Shown piece after piece: positions 1-10,427 of a DNA stretch of 64,000 nt. The stretch's first letter is position 1; every line of letters begins with the position of its first letter. The notes below the pieces were generated by a model that saw nothing but the letters and a program-made list of their open reading frames with translations, was not told the origin of the DNA and searched no databases. Source of the DNA: an uncultured Bacteroidales bacterium (lineage in GTDB: Bacteria > Bacteroidota > Bacteroidia > Bacteroidales > Muribaculaceae). A program made the translations under genes and the position numbers. Location of the stretch: NCBI GenBank assembly GCA_947173955.1, contig CAMWHE010000002.1, positions 58,931-122,930 on the forward strand, in the 5' to 3' direction.

Positions 1-214
1 GGGGTGGCAGATTGTTGACTCCGGAAGCGATCTTGAGCTCCCGCTTGTAGAGCGCTCGGCTTCCACTACGGCGCCGGGATTCATTCTTGCACCCTCACTT
101 GAGGCAAAAACCATAGACACACCTGTCGATGCCCGGATCATAGCTTCGACGGTAGCCCGTTGTCTCAGAATACGTTCCCCGAATGGAGCTTCTGTCCCGT
201 CACTCAAGCTATAA
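1..214 (+). CDS. C-terminal end of a truncated gene, possibly alkaline phosphatase superfamily
   Basis: The frame starting at base 2 is open from the left edge to a TAA at 212-214, giving about 70 residues with no start in the window. The segment TPVDARIIASTVARCLRIR followed by SPNGASVPSL resembles, from memory, the C-terminal end of Bacteroidota alkaline phosphatase/phosphodiesterase family proteins, which end in a 'DTPVD..AIAPTVA..LRIR.PN' type sequence. That family call is an inference from a short tail and cannot be confirmed here. It lies 48 bases before secA on the same strand. Confidence 0.4.
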   Translation, partial: GWQIVDSGSDLELPLVERSASTTAPGFILAPSLEAKTIDTPVDARIIASTVARCLRIRSPNGASVPSLKL

Positions 215-262
215 TCTCTCTCCACAAATCATTTTTAAGAATAAATAAAAAACAATATAGAC

Positions 263-3200
263 ATGTCATTCGGAACATTCCTTAACAAAATCTTCGGAAA
301 TAAGTCGCAGCGCGACCTGAAAGAGATACAGCCTATCCTGGCGAAAATCCAGGAACTCGGGCCACAGATGAAAAACCTCAGCAACGACGAGTTACGTCAG
401 GTCATTGATCAGGTTCGTGCAGATATAACTGCTGCCACAAAAGCTGACACCGACGCTATCGACGACATCAAAAACCGCGTCGAAAGTCTTCCTTTCGATG
501 AGCGGCAGCCCCTGTGGAACGAAATCGACAAACATGAGAAAAACATTCTCGACATACTTGAAAAAGAGCTAAACGATCATCTGCCCGTAGTATTCGCAGC
601 CATGCGCGAGACTGCCGCCCGCTTCGCTGCAAACGAAATTGTCGAAGTCACCGCCACCCAGATGGACCGCGATCTCGCGGCTGCAGGTCACGACTTCGTC
701 AGCATCGACGGCGACAAAGCCCTTTGGAAAAACCATTGGGTTGCCGGCGGCAACGAGATCAAATGGGACATGACCCACTATGACGTACAGCTCATAGGCG
801 GTATCGTCCTCCATCAGGGTAAAATTGCAGAAATGGCTACCGGTGAGGGTAAAACTCTTGTGGCTACACTGCCTGTTTTCCTCCGCTCCCTCTCAAAGCG
901 CGGCGTCCATGTGGTCACCGTCAACGACTATCTTTCAAAACGTGACTCGGAGTGGATGGGGCCGTTATATATGTTCCACGGCTCAACTGTCGACTGCATT
1001 GACAAGCATCAGCCTAATACAGAGGCCAGACGCAACGCTTACAAATGCGACATCACATTCGGTACCAACAATGAATTCGGCTTTGACTACCTCCGCGACA
1101 ATATGGCTATGTCTGCCGGCGAAATGGTGCAGCGCAAACACTACTACGCTATCGTCGACGAGGTTGACTCCGTTCTCATTGACGATGCCCGTACTCCGCT
1201 TATCATCTCCGGTCCCGTCCCTAAAGGCGACGACCAGATGTTCAACGAATATCGCGCAAATGTAGAAAAAGTTGTGCAGGCTCAGCGTCGCCTCGTCACT
1301 CAGATCTTATCTGATGCCAAGACAAAACTGGCCAGCGAAAATGCAGATGAACAGAAGGAAGGAGCTCTGCTTCTGTTCCGCGCTTTCAAAGGTCTGCCCA
1401 AAAACGGTGCCCTCATCAAATTCCTCAGTCAGGAAGGTATGAAAAATATCCTTCTCAAGACCGAAGGCTACTATCTGCAGGACAATGCCCGCGAAATGCC
1501 CAAAGCAATCGAACCGCTCTACTTCGTCATTGACGAAAAGAATCGCAGCGTAGAGCTGACAGACAAAGGTATCGAGGAACTTACCGGCAAAAGCAGTGAC
1601 CCGACATTCTTCGTTCTCCCGGATATCGCCGCCGAACTTTCAGCGCTTGAAAATATTGCTGACCCGCAGGAACGTCAGCTCAAGAAAGACGAGGCCATGC
1701 AGAACTATGCAGTCAAGGCCGAACGTGTTCACACCGTAACCCAGCTTCTCAAAGCCTACACACTTTTTGAGAAAGATGTAGAATACGTCATCGACGATAA
1801 TAAAATCAAGATCGTCGACGAACAGACAGGTCGTATAATGGAAGGTCGCCGCTACAGCGACGGACTCCATCAGGCTATCGAGGCGAAGGAAGGTGTAAAA
1901 GTCGAGGCCGCTACACAGACATTCGCCACTATCACGCTCCAGAACTACTTCAGGATGTACCACAAGCTTGCCGGTATGACCGGTACGGCGGAGACTGAAG
2001 CCGGTGAGCTATGGGACATCTACAAACTCGATGTAGTCACAATCCCGACCAACCGTCCTATCGCACGTAAGGACATGAACGACCGCGTTTATAAGACTAA
2101 AAAAGAAAAATACGCTGCCGTAATCGACGAAATCGAGCGCCTGCGCGAAGCCGGACGTCCGGTACTCGTCGGCACAACCTCTGTCGAAATCTCAGAGCTT
2201 CTGAGCCGTATGCTTAAGATGCGTAACATTCCTCATAATGTCCTCAATGCCAAACTGCATCAGCAGGAAGCCAATGTCGTGGCTCTTGCCGGTCAGCCCG
2301 GTATGGTCACCATCGCTACCAATATGGCAGGCCGTGGTACCGACATCAAGCTTGCTCAGAGCGTCAAGGATGCCGGAGGCCTTGCTATCATAGGCACAGA
2401 GCGCCATGAGTCTCGCCGCGTTGACCGCCAGCTACGTGGCCGTTCCGGACGTCAGGGCGACCCGGGTTCATCTGTATTCTATGTATCTTTCGAAGACCAG
2501 CTCATGCGACTTTTCGCTACTGACCGCGTAATGAAAATGCTTGATACTCTCGGTCTTAAAGAAGGAGAAATGATCGAATCACGCATGGTGACCCGAGCTA
2601 TCGAGAATGCGCAGAAACGTGTCGAAGAAAACAACTTCGGTATACGTAAGCGACTCCTCGAATATGACGATGTCATGAATAAGCAGCGTACATATATCTA
2701 CAATCGCCGTCAGCATGCCCTACTCGGAGAACGTGTAGGCATCGATATCGCCAACATGATATATGACTCCATCGAAAACCTGCTGAACACTTACACCGAG
2801 CCCTCTGACTACGAAGAAGTCAAGCTCGAACTGATGCGTCTCTTTACCATCGAACCTCCCTTCAGCGAAGATGAATTCCGCAATCTGACGCGCGAGGAAC
2901 TCATAGACCGCACTAATGTCGCTGTCAATGAAGCACTCGAACGTAAGAGCCAGAACATCATATCTGTAGCGATGCCGGTAATAAAGGACTGGGTTGAGAA
3001 CCGTGGCGCTCAGGGTCGCATTATCGTCCCCATAACCGACGGCAAACACATCTTCCAGCTTCGTGTCAATATTCTGGACGCATATGCCTCCGATTGCAAG
3101 GATATAGTCAAGCAATGGCATAAATCAGTCCTTCTTGTAACCATCGACGAACTCTGGAAAGAACATCTTCGCGAACTCGACCAGCTTCGCCAGTCAGTTC

Positions 3201-3610
3201 AGAACGCAAGCTATGAGCAAAAAGATCCGCTCGTAATCTATAAGGTAGAGTCGTTCCACCTCTTTGAGAAAATGCTCAACGCTCTCAATACTAAAGCCTT
3301 GTCCACCCTCATGAGAGGCCGAATCTTCATACAGGAACCGCAACGCACATCCGACAACGATCAGGCGCAGGCTCCTAAACAACCGGAAGTCAAAGAGGCT
3401 GCCCCTGAACGGCCTAACGACTACTCCCGCTATACGGCATCCAAAGAAGGATATCCCGGAGAAGCAGCCCAGCGCGCGGCAGCATCTGCTCCGCAGGGAG
3501 AACGCCGTCGTCCGGAACCGGTCAAAGCTGCGCCGAGAGTAGGTCGCAATGACCCATGTCCATGCGGTAGTGGCAAGAAATTCAAGAATTGCCATGGCCG
3601 ACAGATGTAA
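263..3610 (+). CDS. secA: Preprotein translocase ATPase SecA
   Basis: SecA is the cytoplasmic ATPase that drives unfolded preproteins through the SecYEG channel. Visible hallmarks are the Walker A sequence ATGEGKT at about residues 192-198, the DEVDSVLID Walker B/DEAD-like motif near residue 300, the [17 protein letters not shown] helicase motif, and a C-terminal zinc finger [14 protein letters not shown]. At 1115 residues it is longer than the roughly 900-residue proteobacterial form. The extra length, an insert after the first nucleotide-binding half around residues 330-450, is usual for Bacteroidota. The linker before the zinc finger is rich in Pro, Ala and Glu and holds NDYSRY, which also occurs at the N-terminus of the next gene. 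The ATG start follows an A-rich leader. Confidence 0.98.
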   Translation: MSFGTFLNKIFGNKSQRDLKEIQPILAKIQELGPQMKNLSNDELRQVIDQVRADITAATKADTDAIDDIKNRVESLPFDERQPLWNEIDKHEKNILDILEKELNDHLPVVFAAMRETAARFAANEIVEVTATQMDRDLAAAGHDFVSIDGDKALWKNHWVAGGNEIKWDMTHYDVQLIGGIVLHQGKIAEMATGEGKTLVATLPVFLRSLSKRGVHVVTVNDYLSKRDSEWMGPLYMFHGSTVDCIDKHQPNTEARRNAYKCDITFGTNNEFGFDYLRDNMAMSAGEMVQRKHYYAIVDEVDSVLIDDARTPLIISGPVPKGDDQMFNEYRANVEKVVQAQRRLVTQILSDAKTKLASENADEQKEGALLLFRAFKGLPKNGALIKFLSQEGMKNILLKTEGYYLQDNAREMPKAIEPLYFVIDEKNRSVELTDKGIEELTGKSSDPTFFVLPDIAAELSALENIADPQERQLKKDEAMQNYAVKAERVHTVTQLLKAYTLFEKDVEYVIDDNKIKIVDEQTGRIMEGRRYSDGLHQAIEAKEGVKVEAATQTFATITLQNYFRMYHKLAGMTGTAETEAGELWDIYKLDVVTIPTNRPIARKDMNDRVYKTKKEKYAAVIDEIERLREAGRPVLVGTTSVEISELLSRMLKMRNIPHNVLNAKLHQQEANVVALAGQPGMVTIATNMAGRGTDIKLAQSVKDAGGLAIIGTERHESRRVDRQLRGRSGRQGDPGSSVFYVSFEDQLMRLFATDRVMKMLDTLGLKEGEMIESRMVTRAIENAQKRVEENNFGIRKRLLEYDDVMNKQRTYIYNRRQHALLGERVGIDIANMIYDSIENLLNTYTEPSDYEEVKLELMRLFTIEPPFSEDEFRNLTREELIDRTNVAVNEALERKSQNIISVAMPVIKDWVENRGAQGRIIVPITDGKHIFQLRVNILDAYASDCKDIVKQWHKSVLLVTIDELWKEHLRELDQLRQSVQNASYEQKDPLVIYKVESFHLFEKMLNALNTKALSTLMRGRIFIQEPQRTSDNDQAQAPKQPEVKEAAPERPNDYSRYTASKEGYPGEAAQRAAASAPQGERRRPEPVKAAPRVGRNDPCPCGSGKKFKNCHGRQM

Positions 3611-3657
3611 TCCAATCCTAACTATCTATAATAAATAGACTCATTAACTCCATTCCT

Positions 3658-4749
3658 ATGAGCAACGAAAACGACTATAGCCGTTATCAACCGCATAACT
3701 CACAGACACCGGAGTCAACCCCTACCCCCCGCCCTTCGGCTCCTCAGGGAGCCGGTACGGGCGATCGGACTCCTCAGCGACCGACTCCCCGCAATGGTCG
3801 CCCACAAGTCGCATCAAGACTGCAGAACGTAGATAGCAAAAAGCTTATCTACATATTGACCGGTGTGGCTGCCGCCGCTATAATCATTGCAGCCATACTC
3901 TTTCTGGTATTTCACTCCAAAGATGTAAGCAACAAGAAGATAGCCCGTCAACAGGCACTCCAGATCGAACAGCTTGAAATGGAGAAAGAGGAAATGCGAC
4001 TCAACAATGAGTATGCCCAACTCAACTCTCAGTTCGCTCAGGTCGAAAACCAGTCAATACTTCTGGCTAACGACTCAATAGTCGAGAAATACGCTGCTGC
4101 AAAAGCTAAAGTTGAGAAACTCCTTCAGGAACTCAATCAGGAGAAGACAAAAAACCGTGCCAGAATCAAAGAACTGGAAGGCGAAATTGCCACCCTAAAA
4201 AATATTCTAAAAGAATATGTCGAGCGCATTGACCAGCTTACCAAGGAAAATGCAGACCTGAAAAAGGAAAATGCAGATGTCAAACGTAAGAACAACCAGC
4301 TTACAGCCAACCTGACTCAGGCCACCCGTGATAATCAAGAACTTACGGATCGCATCACTCTTGCTGAAAAGCTGAATGTTACCGGTGTCAACCTCTCTTC
4401 GCTCAAAAAGAATGACAAGGCCGAAAAGAATATCACCAAGGCAAAACGCCTTATGGTCACATTCACGCTTCCGCCCAACAACTCAACTCCTGTAGGTGAG
4501 AAGACCATCTATCTGCGTATAGTCAATCCCGAGGGAGACCTTCTCACGGGCAACGGCATCACGTTCTCATTCGAAGGTCAGACTCTCGATTGTACGGCTG
4601 CGAAAACAATTGAATATTCCGGAGAAGAAATCGGAGGTATTCGGATATACTGGGATGTGACCTCTGTGCTGACTCCCGGCGAATACACCGTAGAGCTGTT
4701 TGCCGATAATTTCCGCATTTACACCGGGCGCTTCATGATGAAAAAATAA
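3658..4749 (+). CDS. Membrane-anchored coiled-coil protein of unknown function
   Basis: This 363-residue protein is not a family I can name. It has four visible parts. Residues 1-60 are Pro/Thr/Ser-rich and probably disordered. Residues about 62-86 form one hydrophobic membrane segment. Residues about 95-240 are a long heptad-rich coiled coil (KENADLKKENADVKRK). The last 100 residues look like a beta-rich, Ig-like domain. With a positively charged region before the membrane segment, the coiled coil and C-terminal domain are probably periplasmic. It starts 47 bases after secA and ends 8 bases before the MgtC-like gene, so it probably shares their transcript. Its N-terminus MSNENDYSRY shares NDYSRY with the SecA tail. 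Role unknown. Confidence 0.75.
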   Translation: MSNENDYSRYQPHNSQTPESTPTPRPSAPQGAGTGDRTPQRPTPRNGRPQVASRLQNVDSKKLIYILTGVAAAAIIIAAILFLVFHSKDVSNKKIARQQALQIEQLEMEKEEMRLNNEYAQLNSQFAQVENQSILLANDSIVEKYAAAKAKVEKLLQELNQEKTKNRARIKELEGEIATLKNILKEYVERIDQLTKENADLKKENADVKRKNNQLTANLTQATRDNQELTDRITLAEKLNVTGVNLSSLKKNDKAEKNITKAKRLMVTFTLPPNNSTPVGEKTIYLRIVNPEGDLLTGNGITFSFEGQTLDCTAAKTIEYSGEEIGGIRIYWDVTSVLTPGEYTVELFADNFRIYTGRFMMKK

Positions 4750-4757
4750 TAGCCGGC

Positions 4758-5492
4758 ATGTCATCGCTTATCGAACTCTACCACTCCCTGATTGACGACA
4801 TCAACTCCATTGAAGTCAACACGGTATCATCAGTCTTCAAACTGGGACTGAGTATGGTGCTGGGGAGTATCGTAGGGTTCGAGCGCAAGCGTAAAGGACA
4901 GTCTGCAGGACTCCGTACATTCGCTCTGATCGCCATGGGAGCAACATTGGCAATGATCCTCTCAATATATGTCCCTCAGGAGTACCTCGGACTCAAAAAC
5001 GGAGACCCCGGCCGAATAGCAGCTCAGGTCATATCGGGCATAGGCTTCCTCGGTGCAGGAGCCATCATTCAGATGAAAGGCTCAGTAAAAGGGTTGACCA
5101 CTGCAGCCGGTATATGGATGGTAGCCACTTTGGGGATGGCTGTCGGAGTCGGGCTATATCTTGTCTCGATAATAGCTACAGCATTCATACTGTTTATTCT
5201 CGTACAACTTGAAAGGATAGAGCATCGCGTCAATATGGGATCGGAATCCCGCATTCTGCGCATACGCGTCAATAAGATTATAACCGATCTATCCAAATAT
5301 CGCTCAGTAATGAAGTCCGAGCGCGTTCATTTGTCCAATATATATGTGGAATACGATTATGAGGCTCAAATCACCCGTCTCAACCTTGTAATCCTCATAA
5401 AAGACACAACGGATCTCCCCACCCTCTTTGAGAATCTCAGGGAAATTAACCCGACCGCCTCCATTACACTGGCGAATCAAGTCAATATCTGA
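4758..5492 (+). CDS. MgtC/SapB family inner-membrane protein
   Basis: The 244-residue protein has the MgtC/SapB signature: the ALGSIVGFERKR-like motif, here LGSIVGFERKRKGQSAGLRT, near residues 36-55, then several hydrophobic helices (ALIAMGATLAMIL, QVISGIGFLGAGAII, TTAAGIWMVATLGMAVGVG). A C-terminal cytoplasmic domain of about 85 residues follows, probably ACT-like as in other family members. MgtC relatives are linked to magnesium or phosphate homeostasis and F-ATPase modulation in enterobacteria, but most family members have no proven transport activity. It starts 8 bases after the coiled-coil gene, and the antiporter gene begins 29 bases later, suggesting an ion-homeostasis cluster. Confidence 0.9.
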   Translation: MSSLIELYHSLIDDINSIEVNTVSSVFKLGLSMVLGSIVGFERKRKGQSAGLRTFALIAMGATLAMILSIYVPQEYLGLKNGDPGRIAAQVISGIGFLGAGAIIQMKGSVKGLTTAAGIWMVATLGMAVGVGLYLVSIIATAFILFILVQLERIEHRVNMGSESRILRIRVNKIITDLSKYRSVMKSERVHLSNIYVEYDYEAQITRLNLVILIKDTTDLPTLFENLREINPTASITLANQVNI

Positions 5493-5521
5493 CCTTTTGA
5501 AACGAACATCTTTTACCAATC

Positions 5522-7741
5522 ATGATACTCGCATCACAAGCTACTCTTAATATCGAAGGACTCATATCCGATCTGGCTTTTATTCTGCTTCTCGGCGCAT
5601 TTGTCACCGTACTCTTCAAGTGGATAAAGCAACCCGTGGTTCTGGGCTATATCGTAGCCGGATTCCTTGCAAGTCCAAACTTCACTCCTATACCGTCGGT
5701 AACGACATTGGCTAATATTGAATTCTGGGCTCAGATCGGTATCATAGTGCTACTGTTCTCTCTCGGACTTGAATTCAGCTTCCGCAAACTACTCAATGTC
5801 GGAGGGTCGGCAGTCATCACCGCACTGATTATCGTAATCGGAATGATGGCTACCGGCTTCAGTATCGGTAAACTGCTCCATTTTTCCAATATAAACAGCA
5901 TATTCCTGGGCGGAATGCTATCCATGTCATCGACCACGATCATCATCAAGGCCTTTACTGACATGAACCTTCGCACGAAGAAGTTTGCTTCAATGGTTTT
6001 CGCAGTACTTATCGTCGAAGATCTTTTCGCCGTTGTCATGATGGTAATCCTGTCGTCAATAGCTGCCGGTGACGGTCTGGAAGGAACGGAAATGCTATAT
6101 AGCATAGGTAAACTCGTCTTCTTCCTTATAATCTGGTTTCTTGTCGGAGTGTATGTACTGCCCAGCCTCTTCAATAAAGTGCAGGCATTCCTTAACAACG
6201 AGACCCTGCTTGTAGTAGCGATGGGACTGTGTCTCGGTATGTCGGTCTTCTCCGTATTCTGCGGATTCTCGCTCGCATTGGGTGCATTTGTCATGGGTTC
6301 GATTCTGGCGGGTACAAGTTATTCAGAGCGGATAGAGCATGTCGTAATGCCTGTCAAGGATCTTTTCGGAGCCGTGTTCTTCATTTCCGTGGGAATGATG
6401 GTGCAGCCGGATATCATCCTCAACTATTGGGGGCCGATACTGTTGCTTTCAGCGGTTGTAATAGTAGGCATGATCATATTCGGTACTACCGGTATGCTTG
6501 TCACGGGTCAGTCGCTCAAAGTTGCCATGCAGTCCGGATTCTCCCTTACTCAGATAGGCGAATTTGCGTTTATCATAGCATCGCTCGGTATGTCGCTCGG
6601 GGTGCTTGAGCCTACGATATATCCCATCGTGGTAGCAGTATCCGTGATAACCACATTCACGACACCCTACTTCATCAAGATGGCAGATCCGGCCTATCGT
6701 CTGGTCGAACGCATCCTCCCGCGCCGCCTGCATTTTCTTATCAACCGATATACTGAACAGGCTACACAGTCCACAGCTGTGCGGTCTGAGATCCAGTCGA
6801 TGATGAGCCGCAATATCTCCCGCCTCCTACTCTACTCTATTGTACTAATAGCCATCACGGTAGTTTCCCTTAACTATTTCATGCCCTGGATTATAGAAAT
6901 CCTTCCTGAATGGGGTCGTACGTTAGGGGCTACAGCCACTCTCATCGTGATGGCTCCGTTCCTTGTCGCACTGTGTATTCCCTCCACCCCACGCAAGGAT
7001 TCACCCGACAGTGAGTCTTACAGAATTCCGCGGTTCATAATGTTCATATTCCGCTCACTGATCGCTCTGATATTTGTGGTGCATTTTCTTGGTAAGGTAT
7101 TCTCCCTTACGACCGGCGCGCTTGTAGGTCTCGGTGTGGCGGTACTTGTGATACTCTTCTTCTCAGGACGATTCCGCCGACGGATGAGAAACATAGAATC
7201 TACATTCCTCAACAATCTCAACGAACGCGATCTGAAGAAAAGCGGGCGAAATAACAGCCTCGTCGGAGATCTTCATCTCGCATATATGAAGATGAGCTGC
7301 ACAAGTCCGTTTGTAGGCGAACAGCTTAAGGATACTCAGCTCAATCGCGAATATGGCGTCAACATCGTCAATATTCAGCGCGGATCGCAATTTATCCCGG
7401 CACCCTCAGGCGCCAGTCACCTTTTCCCTGGCGATATACTCGGTATCATCGGTACTGACGAACAGCTTCAGCAGGTTCTACCTATGATAGAATCACCCGA
7501 GACATCCGAAGATAACGGCAACCCTGCCGACTACCGGTTGCTCAGCTTTACGCTGTCGCCGGATTCAAAGCTCATTGGCCACACGCCGGCCGACATAGAC
7601 CTGCGCGGACATTATGCGACCATGATCGTGGCCGTACAGCGTAATGATGCGTTCCTCCCTTCCCCGGGAACTGTCACATTCGAAGCCGGCGATACGGTAT
7701 GGGCTGTGACTACCGCACAAGTCGTCAGCCAGCTATCATGA
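5522..7741 (+). CDS. Kef-type cation:proton antiporter (CPA2) with two RCK-C domains
   Basis: The 739-residue protein begins with a long Na+/H+ exchanger-type membrane domain of about 12 segments (residues 10-395). It includes the QPVVLGYIVAGFLASP and FSLALGAFVMGSILAGT sequences typical of CPA2 antiporters. A second small set of hydrophobic segments spans about 430-560. The C-terminus carries two TrkA_C/RCK_C-like domains: about 590-660 (TSPFVGEQLKDTQLN, then FPGDILGIIGTDEQL) and about 670-739 (SKLIGHTPADIDLR, then FEAGDTVWAV). No NAD-binding TrkA_N domain is seen between them. The predicted role is K+ or Na+ exchange for protons across the inner membrane, gated by ligand binding to the RCK-C domains. 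The transported ion cannot be read from sequence. Confidence 0.92.
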   Translation: MILASQATLNIEGLISDLAFILLLGAFVTVLFKWIKQPVVLGYIVAGFLASPNFTPIPSVTTLANIEFWAQIGIIVLLFSLGLEFSFRKLLNVGGSAVITALIIVIGMMATGFSIGKLLHFSNINSIFLGGMLSMSSTTIIIKAFTDMNLRTKKFASMVFAVLIVEDLFAVVMMVILSSIAAGDGLEGTEMLYSIGKLVFFLIIWFLVGVYVLPSLFNKVQAFLNNETLLVVAMGLCLGMSVFSVFCGFSLALGAFVMGSILAGTSYSERIEHVVMPVKDLFGAVFFISVGMMVQPDIILNYWGPILLLSAVVIVGMIIFGTTGMLVTGQSLKVAMQSGFSLTQIGEFAFIIASLGMSLGVLEPTIYPIVVAVSVITTFTTPYFIKMADPAYRLVERILPRRLHFLINRYTEQATQSTAVRSEIQSMMSRNISRLLLYSIVLIAITVVSLNYFMPWIIEILPEWGRTLGATATLIVMAPFLVALCIPSTPRKDSPDSESYRIPRFIMFIFRSLIALIFVVHFLGKVFSLTTGALVGLGVAVLVILFFSGRFRRRMRNIESTFLNNLNERDLKKSGRNNSLVGDLHLAYMKMSCTSPFVGEQLKDTQLNREYGVNIVNIQRGSQFIPAPSGASHLFPGDILGIIGTDEQLQQVLPMIESPETSEDNGNPADYRLLSFTLSPDSKLIGHTPADIDLRGHYATMIVAVQRNDAFLPSPGTVTFEAGDTVWAVTTAQVVSQLS

Positions 7742-7744
7742 GTT

Positions 7745-7774
7745 TTGCTGTCTCAGCATATAATAGTAACTTTG
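7745..7774 (+). promoter_or_regulatory. Promoter of the gltX unit
   Basis: A TTG at 7745-7747 is followed by 19 bases and TAACTTTG at 7767-7774. This is a full match to the Bacteroidota -33/-7 consensus TTG-N19/20-TAnnTTTG. It lies right after the antiporter stop and 46 bases before the gltX start. Confidence 0.8.
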
Positions 7775-7820
7775 CCATTGCATAACCTATCAAATAAACG
7801 ATATTAAACCAAATACTGAC

Positions 7821-9353
7821 ATGGAAAGACCGGTTGTAGTACGTTTCGCGCCATCCCCTACAGGCCCGTTACACATCGGCGGCGTCAGAACCGCACTCTA
7901 TAATTATCTGTTCGCACGCCGTAACGGCGGAAAAATGCTCCTGCGCATTGAGGATACTGATTCTCAACGATTTGTTCCCGGAGCAGAAGATTATATCATA
8001 GAATCTCTCAAATGGCTCGGAATAGAAATCGACGAAGGTGTTGGTCATGGTGGTCCCCACGGACCTTATCGCCAGAGCGAGCGTCGCGACATTTACCGCA
8101 AATACGTAGAACAGCTTATCAATGACGGAAAGGCGTATATAGCATTCGATACTCCAGAAGAGCTGGAAGCTGCCCGCGCTGCAACACCCAACTTCCAGTA
8201 TGATGCCACCACGCGCCTGTCGATGCGTAATTCGCTGACTATGTCAAAGGAAGAAGTCGCAAGACGCATAGCCGACGGAGAGAAATATGTCGTGCGCTTC
8301 CTGATCGAGCCTGGACGCGATGTTGTAGTCGATGACCTTGTACGTGGAAAAGTGACAATCAATTCCTCGGTCCTCGATGACAAGGTTCTGTATAAAAGCG
8401 CGGACGATCTGCCGACTTATCACCTTGCCAATATCGTGGACGACCACCTTATGGAAGTCTCCCATGTCATCCGTGGCGAAGAGTGGCTCCCCTCGGCTCC
8501 ACTGCATGTGCTTCTCTATGAAGCTTTCGGCTGGACAGACACAATGCCACGTTTTGTCCATCTCCCCCTCCTGTTGAAACCGGACGGCAAAGGTAAGCTT
8601 TCGAAGCGCGACGGCGACCGACTCGGATTTCCCGTCTTCCCTCTCGAATGGCATGACCCAAAGACGGGCGCTGTATCCGCCGGATACCGTGAAAACGGGT
8701 ATCTGCCGCAGGCCGTAGTCAACTTCCTCGCCTTACTCGGCTGGAATCCCGGCGACGACACCGAAATCATGTCGATGGACGAACTGATTGAAAAGTTCTC
8801 ATTCGACCACTGCTCTAAGGCCGGTGCAAAATTCGCCTATGAAAAAGGCAAATGGTTCAATCACCAGTATCTCCAGACACTTCCGGACGTAGAACTGGCA
8901 GAACTGTTCAAACCGGTTCTCACCAAGCACAGCATAAACCCGGCAGACTTCTCCGACGAATATATCACCCGGGCCGTCAGTCTTGTAAAAGGCCGTATCA
9001 ACTTTGTCAGCGACCTATGGGATAACGCAGCATTCTTCTTCAAAGCTCCGGAATCTTATGATCCCAAAGCGGTCAAAAAGCGCTGGAGCCCTGAAATGCC
9101 GGCTATAATGACAGAACTGATCGAACGCCTGCGACAGCTTAATTCATGGAAAAGCGCTGAGGCAGAGGCTGAGATTCTGCAGTGGATTGCCGATAAAGGC
9201 TATCACCTCGGTAATGTAATGAACGCATTCCGCCTGACAGTCGTCGGAGAATGCAAGGGTCCGCATATGTTCGACATCACGGAACTGATGGGGCCCGAAG
9301 AGACTATACTCCGCATACAGAAAGGTATCGACAACATCAAGGCCGACGAATGA
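7821..9353 (+). CDS. gltX: Glutamate--tRNA ligase
   Basis: This class I synthetase charges tRNA-Glu with glutamate. The HIGH motif appears as [15 protein letters not shown] at residues 10-24, and the KMSKS motif as KGKLSKRDG near residue 260. The length of 510 residues matches bacterial GluRS. The C-terminal third is the alpha-helical anticodon-binding region. A separate GlnS lies at 53.3 kb, so this enzyme need not be the non-discriminating type. Its stop overlaps the next gene's ATG (ATGA), so the outer-membrane protein gene and probably waaA are translated from the same mRNA. Confidence 0.98.
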   Translation: MERPVVVRFAPSPTGPLHIGGVRTALYNYLFARRNGGKMLLRIEDTDSQRFVPGAEDYIIESLKWLGIEIDEGVGHGGPHGPYRQSERRDIYRKYVEQLINDGKAYIAFDTPEELEAARAATPNFQYDATTRLSMRNSLTMSKEEVARRIADGEKYVVRFLIEPGRDVVVDDLVRGKVTINSSVLDDKVLYKSADDLPTYHLANIVDDHLMEVSHVIRGEEWLPSAPLHVLLYEAFGWTDTMPRFVHLPLLLKPDGKGKLSKRDGDRLGFPVFPLEWHDPKTGAVSAGYRENGYLPQAVVNFLALLGWNPGDDTEIMSMDELIEKFSFDHCSKAGAKFAYEKGKWFNHQYLQTLPDVELAELFKPVLTKHSINPADFSDEYITRAVSLVKGRINFVSDLWDNAAFFFKAPESYDPKAVKKRWSPEMPAIMTELIERLRQLNSWKSAEAEAEILQWIADKGYHLGNVMNAFRLTVVGECKGPHMFDITELMGPEETILRIQKGIDNIKADE

Positions 9354-10423
9354 GACGTCTCCTGACAATATTATTGCTGGCCGTGGCTACATCCCTTATA
9401 GCCACGGCTCAGCGCTTTGAATGGGCTATCGACTTCAACACGGTATTTGACAACCGCGAAGGCGACAACAAGCTGACCGATACCCGCACATTCTTTCATA
9501 CTCAGCTCGCGCCTGAAATAGGAGTGTCACTTCTTGACGGAACGCACCGCCTGATGGGCGGTGTCGTATGGACTCAGCCTATCGGATGCGAATGGTACGG
9601 ACATAAGGTATCTCCCACCCTCTACTATCAGTATCGCGGACCAAATGGATGGAATCTGTCGCTTGGAATGTTTCCCCGTGCGCTTCTGCTCAGCCCTATG
9701 CCGGAATTCATATGGAACGACTCAACGTATTACACCCAGCACAATATCCGTGGAGCAGCCGCCACCTATCAGGGTCGCAATGGCTTCTTTCAGGCTGTAG
9801 TCGACTGGCGTGCGATGCAGTCGGAGACACGCCGCGAAGCTTTCAACATCATTGCCAACGGCGAATTTCAGCGGCCCGCTTCTATTTTCATTGCGGGTGG
9901 ACTTGCAATGATGAATCATTTTGCCCTCACGCGCCATGCGACTCCGGATCAGCACATAGTCGACAACTTCATTGTCAACGCCTATGCCGGTATCGACCTT
10001 TCTCGACATGTCAGTCCGCTCGACTCTCTGACACTCCGCGTCGGTCCGCTGGCTTCTATTACACGCAATCGGGCTGACGGAGGATGGAAGACACCGATTG
10101 GCGCCCGTCTCGAACTTCTTATGCAGTGGAAATGGCTGCAATGGCACAATATCACATACGCCGGCGGTCGTCTGTTCCCCTACTACTCTGACTTCCATGC
10201 ACTCCTTGATCAGGGTGAACCATACTACTCCACTCGCTTCTACAATCGCACGACTGTTGCCGGAACAATATTCAGCAATCAATTCGCCAATCTGCGGGCT
10301 TCTCTCGACTTCAACATCGCCAGCCATAACTTTACTTTCTATCAGCGACTGATACTGCGTGTCTATATCGACAGTTCATTCAGGACACTTCCCAAAGGAC
10401 ACCGTATATCATCAATCTACTAA
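9350..10423 (+). CDS. Secreted, probably outer-membrane beta-barrel protein of unknown function
   Basis: The ORF track starts this frame at 9251, inside gltX. The better start is the ATG at 9350, which overlaps the gltX TGA and gives a clean signal peptide ([20 protein letters not shown], cleaved before QRFEW). The mature part of about 337 residues is rich in alternating aromatic and polar residues ([19 protein letters not shown]). It ends in an amphipathic strand-like stretch, and the whole pattern suggests an outer-membrane barrel. I do not recognise a named family. Lying between gltX and waaA, its gene is probably co-transcribed with both. The waaA ATG follows its stop by 4 bases. Confidence 0.8.
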   Translation: MRRLLTILLLAVATSLIATAQRFEWAIDFNTVFDNREGDNKLTDTRTFFHTQLAPEIGVSLLDGTHRLMGGVVWTQPIGCEWYGHKVSPTLYYQYRGPNGWNLSLGMFPRALLLSPMPEFIWNDSTYYTQHNIRGAAATYQGRNGFFQAVVDWRAMQSETRREAFNIIANGEFQRPASIFIAGGLAMMNHFALTRHATPDQHIVDNFIVNAYAGIDLSRHVSPLDSLTLRVGPLASITRNRADGGWKTPIGARLELLMQWKWLQWHNITYAGGRLFPYYSDFHALLDQGEPYYSTRFYNRTTVAGTIFSNQFANLRASLDFNIASHNFTFYQRLILRVYIDSSFRTLPKGHRISSIY

Positions 10424-10427
10424 TAAT

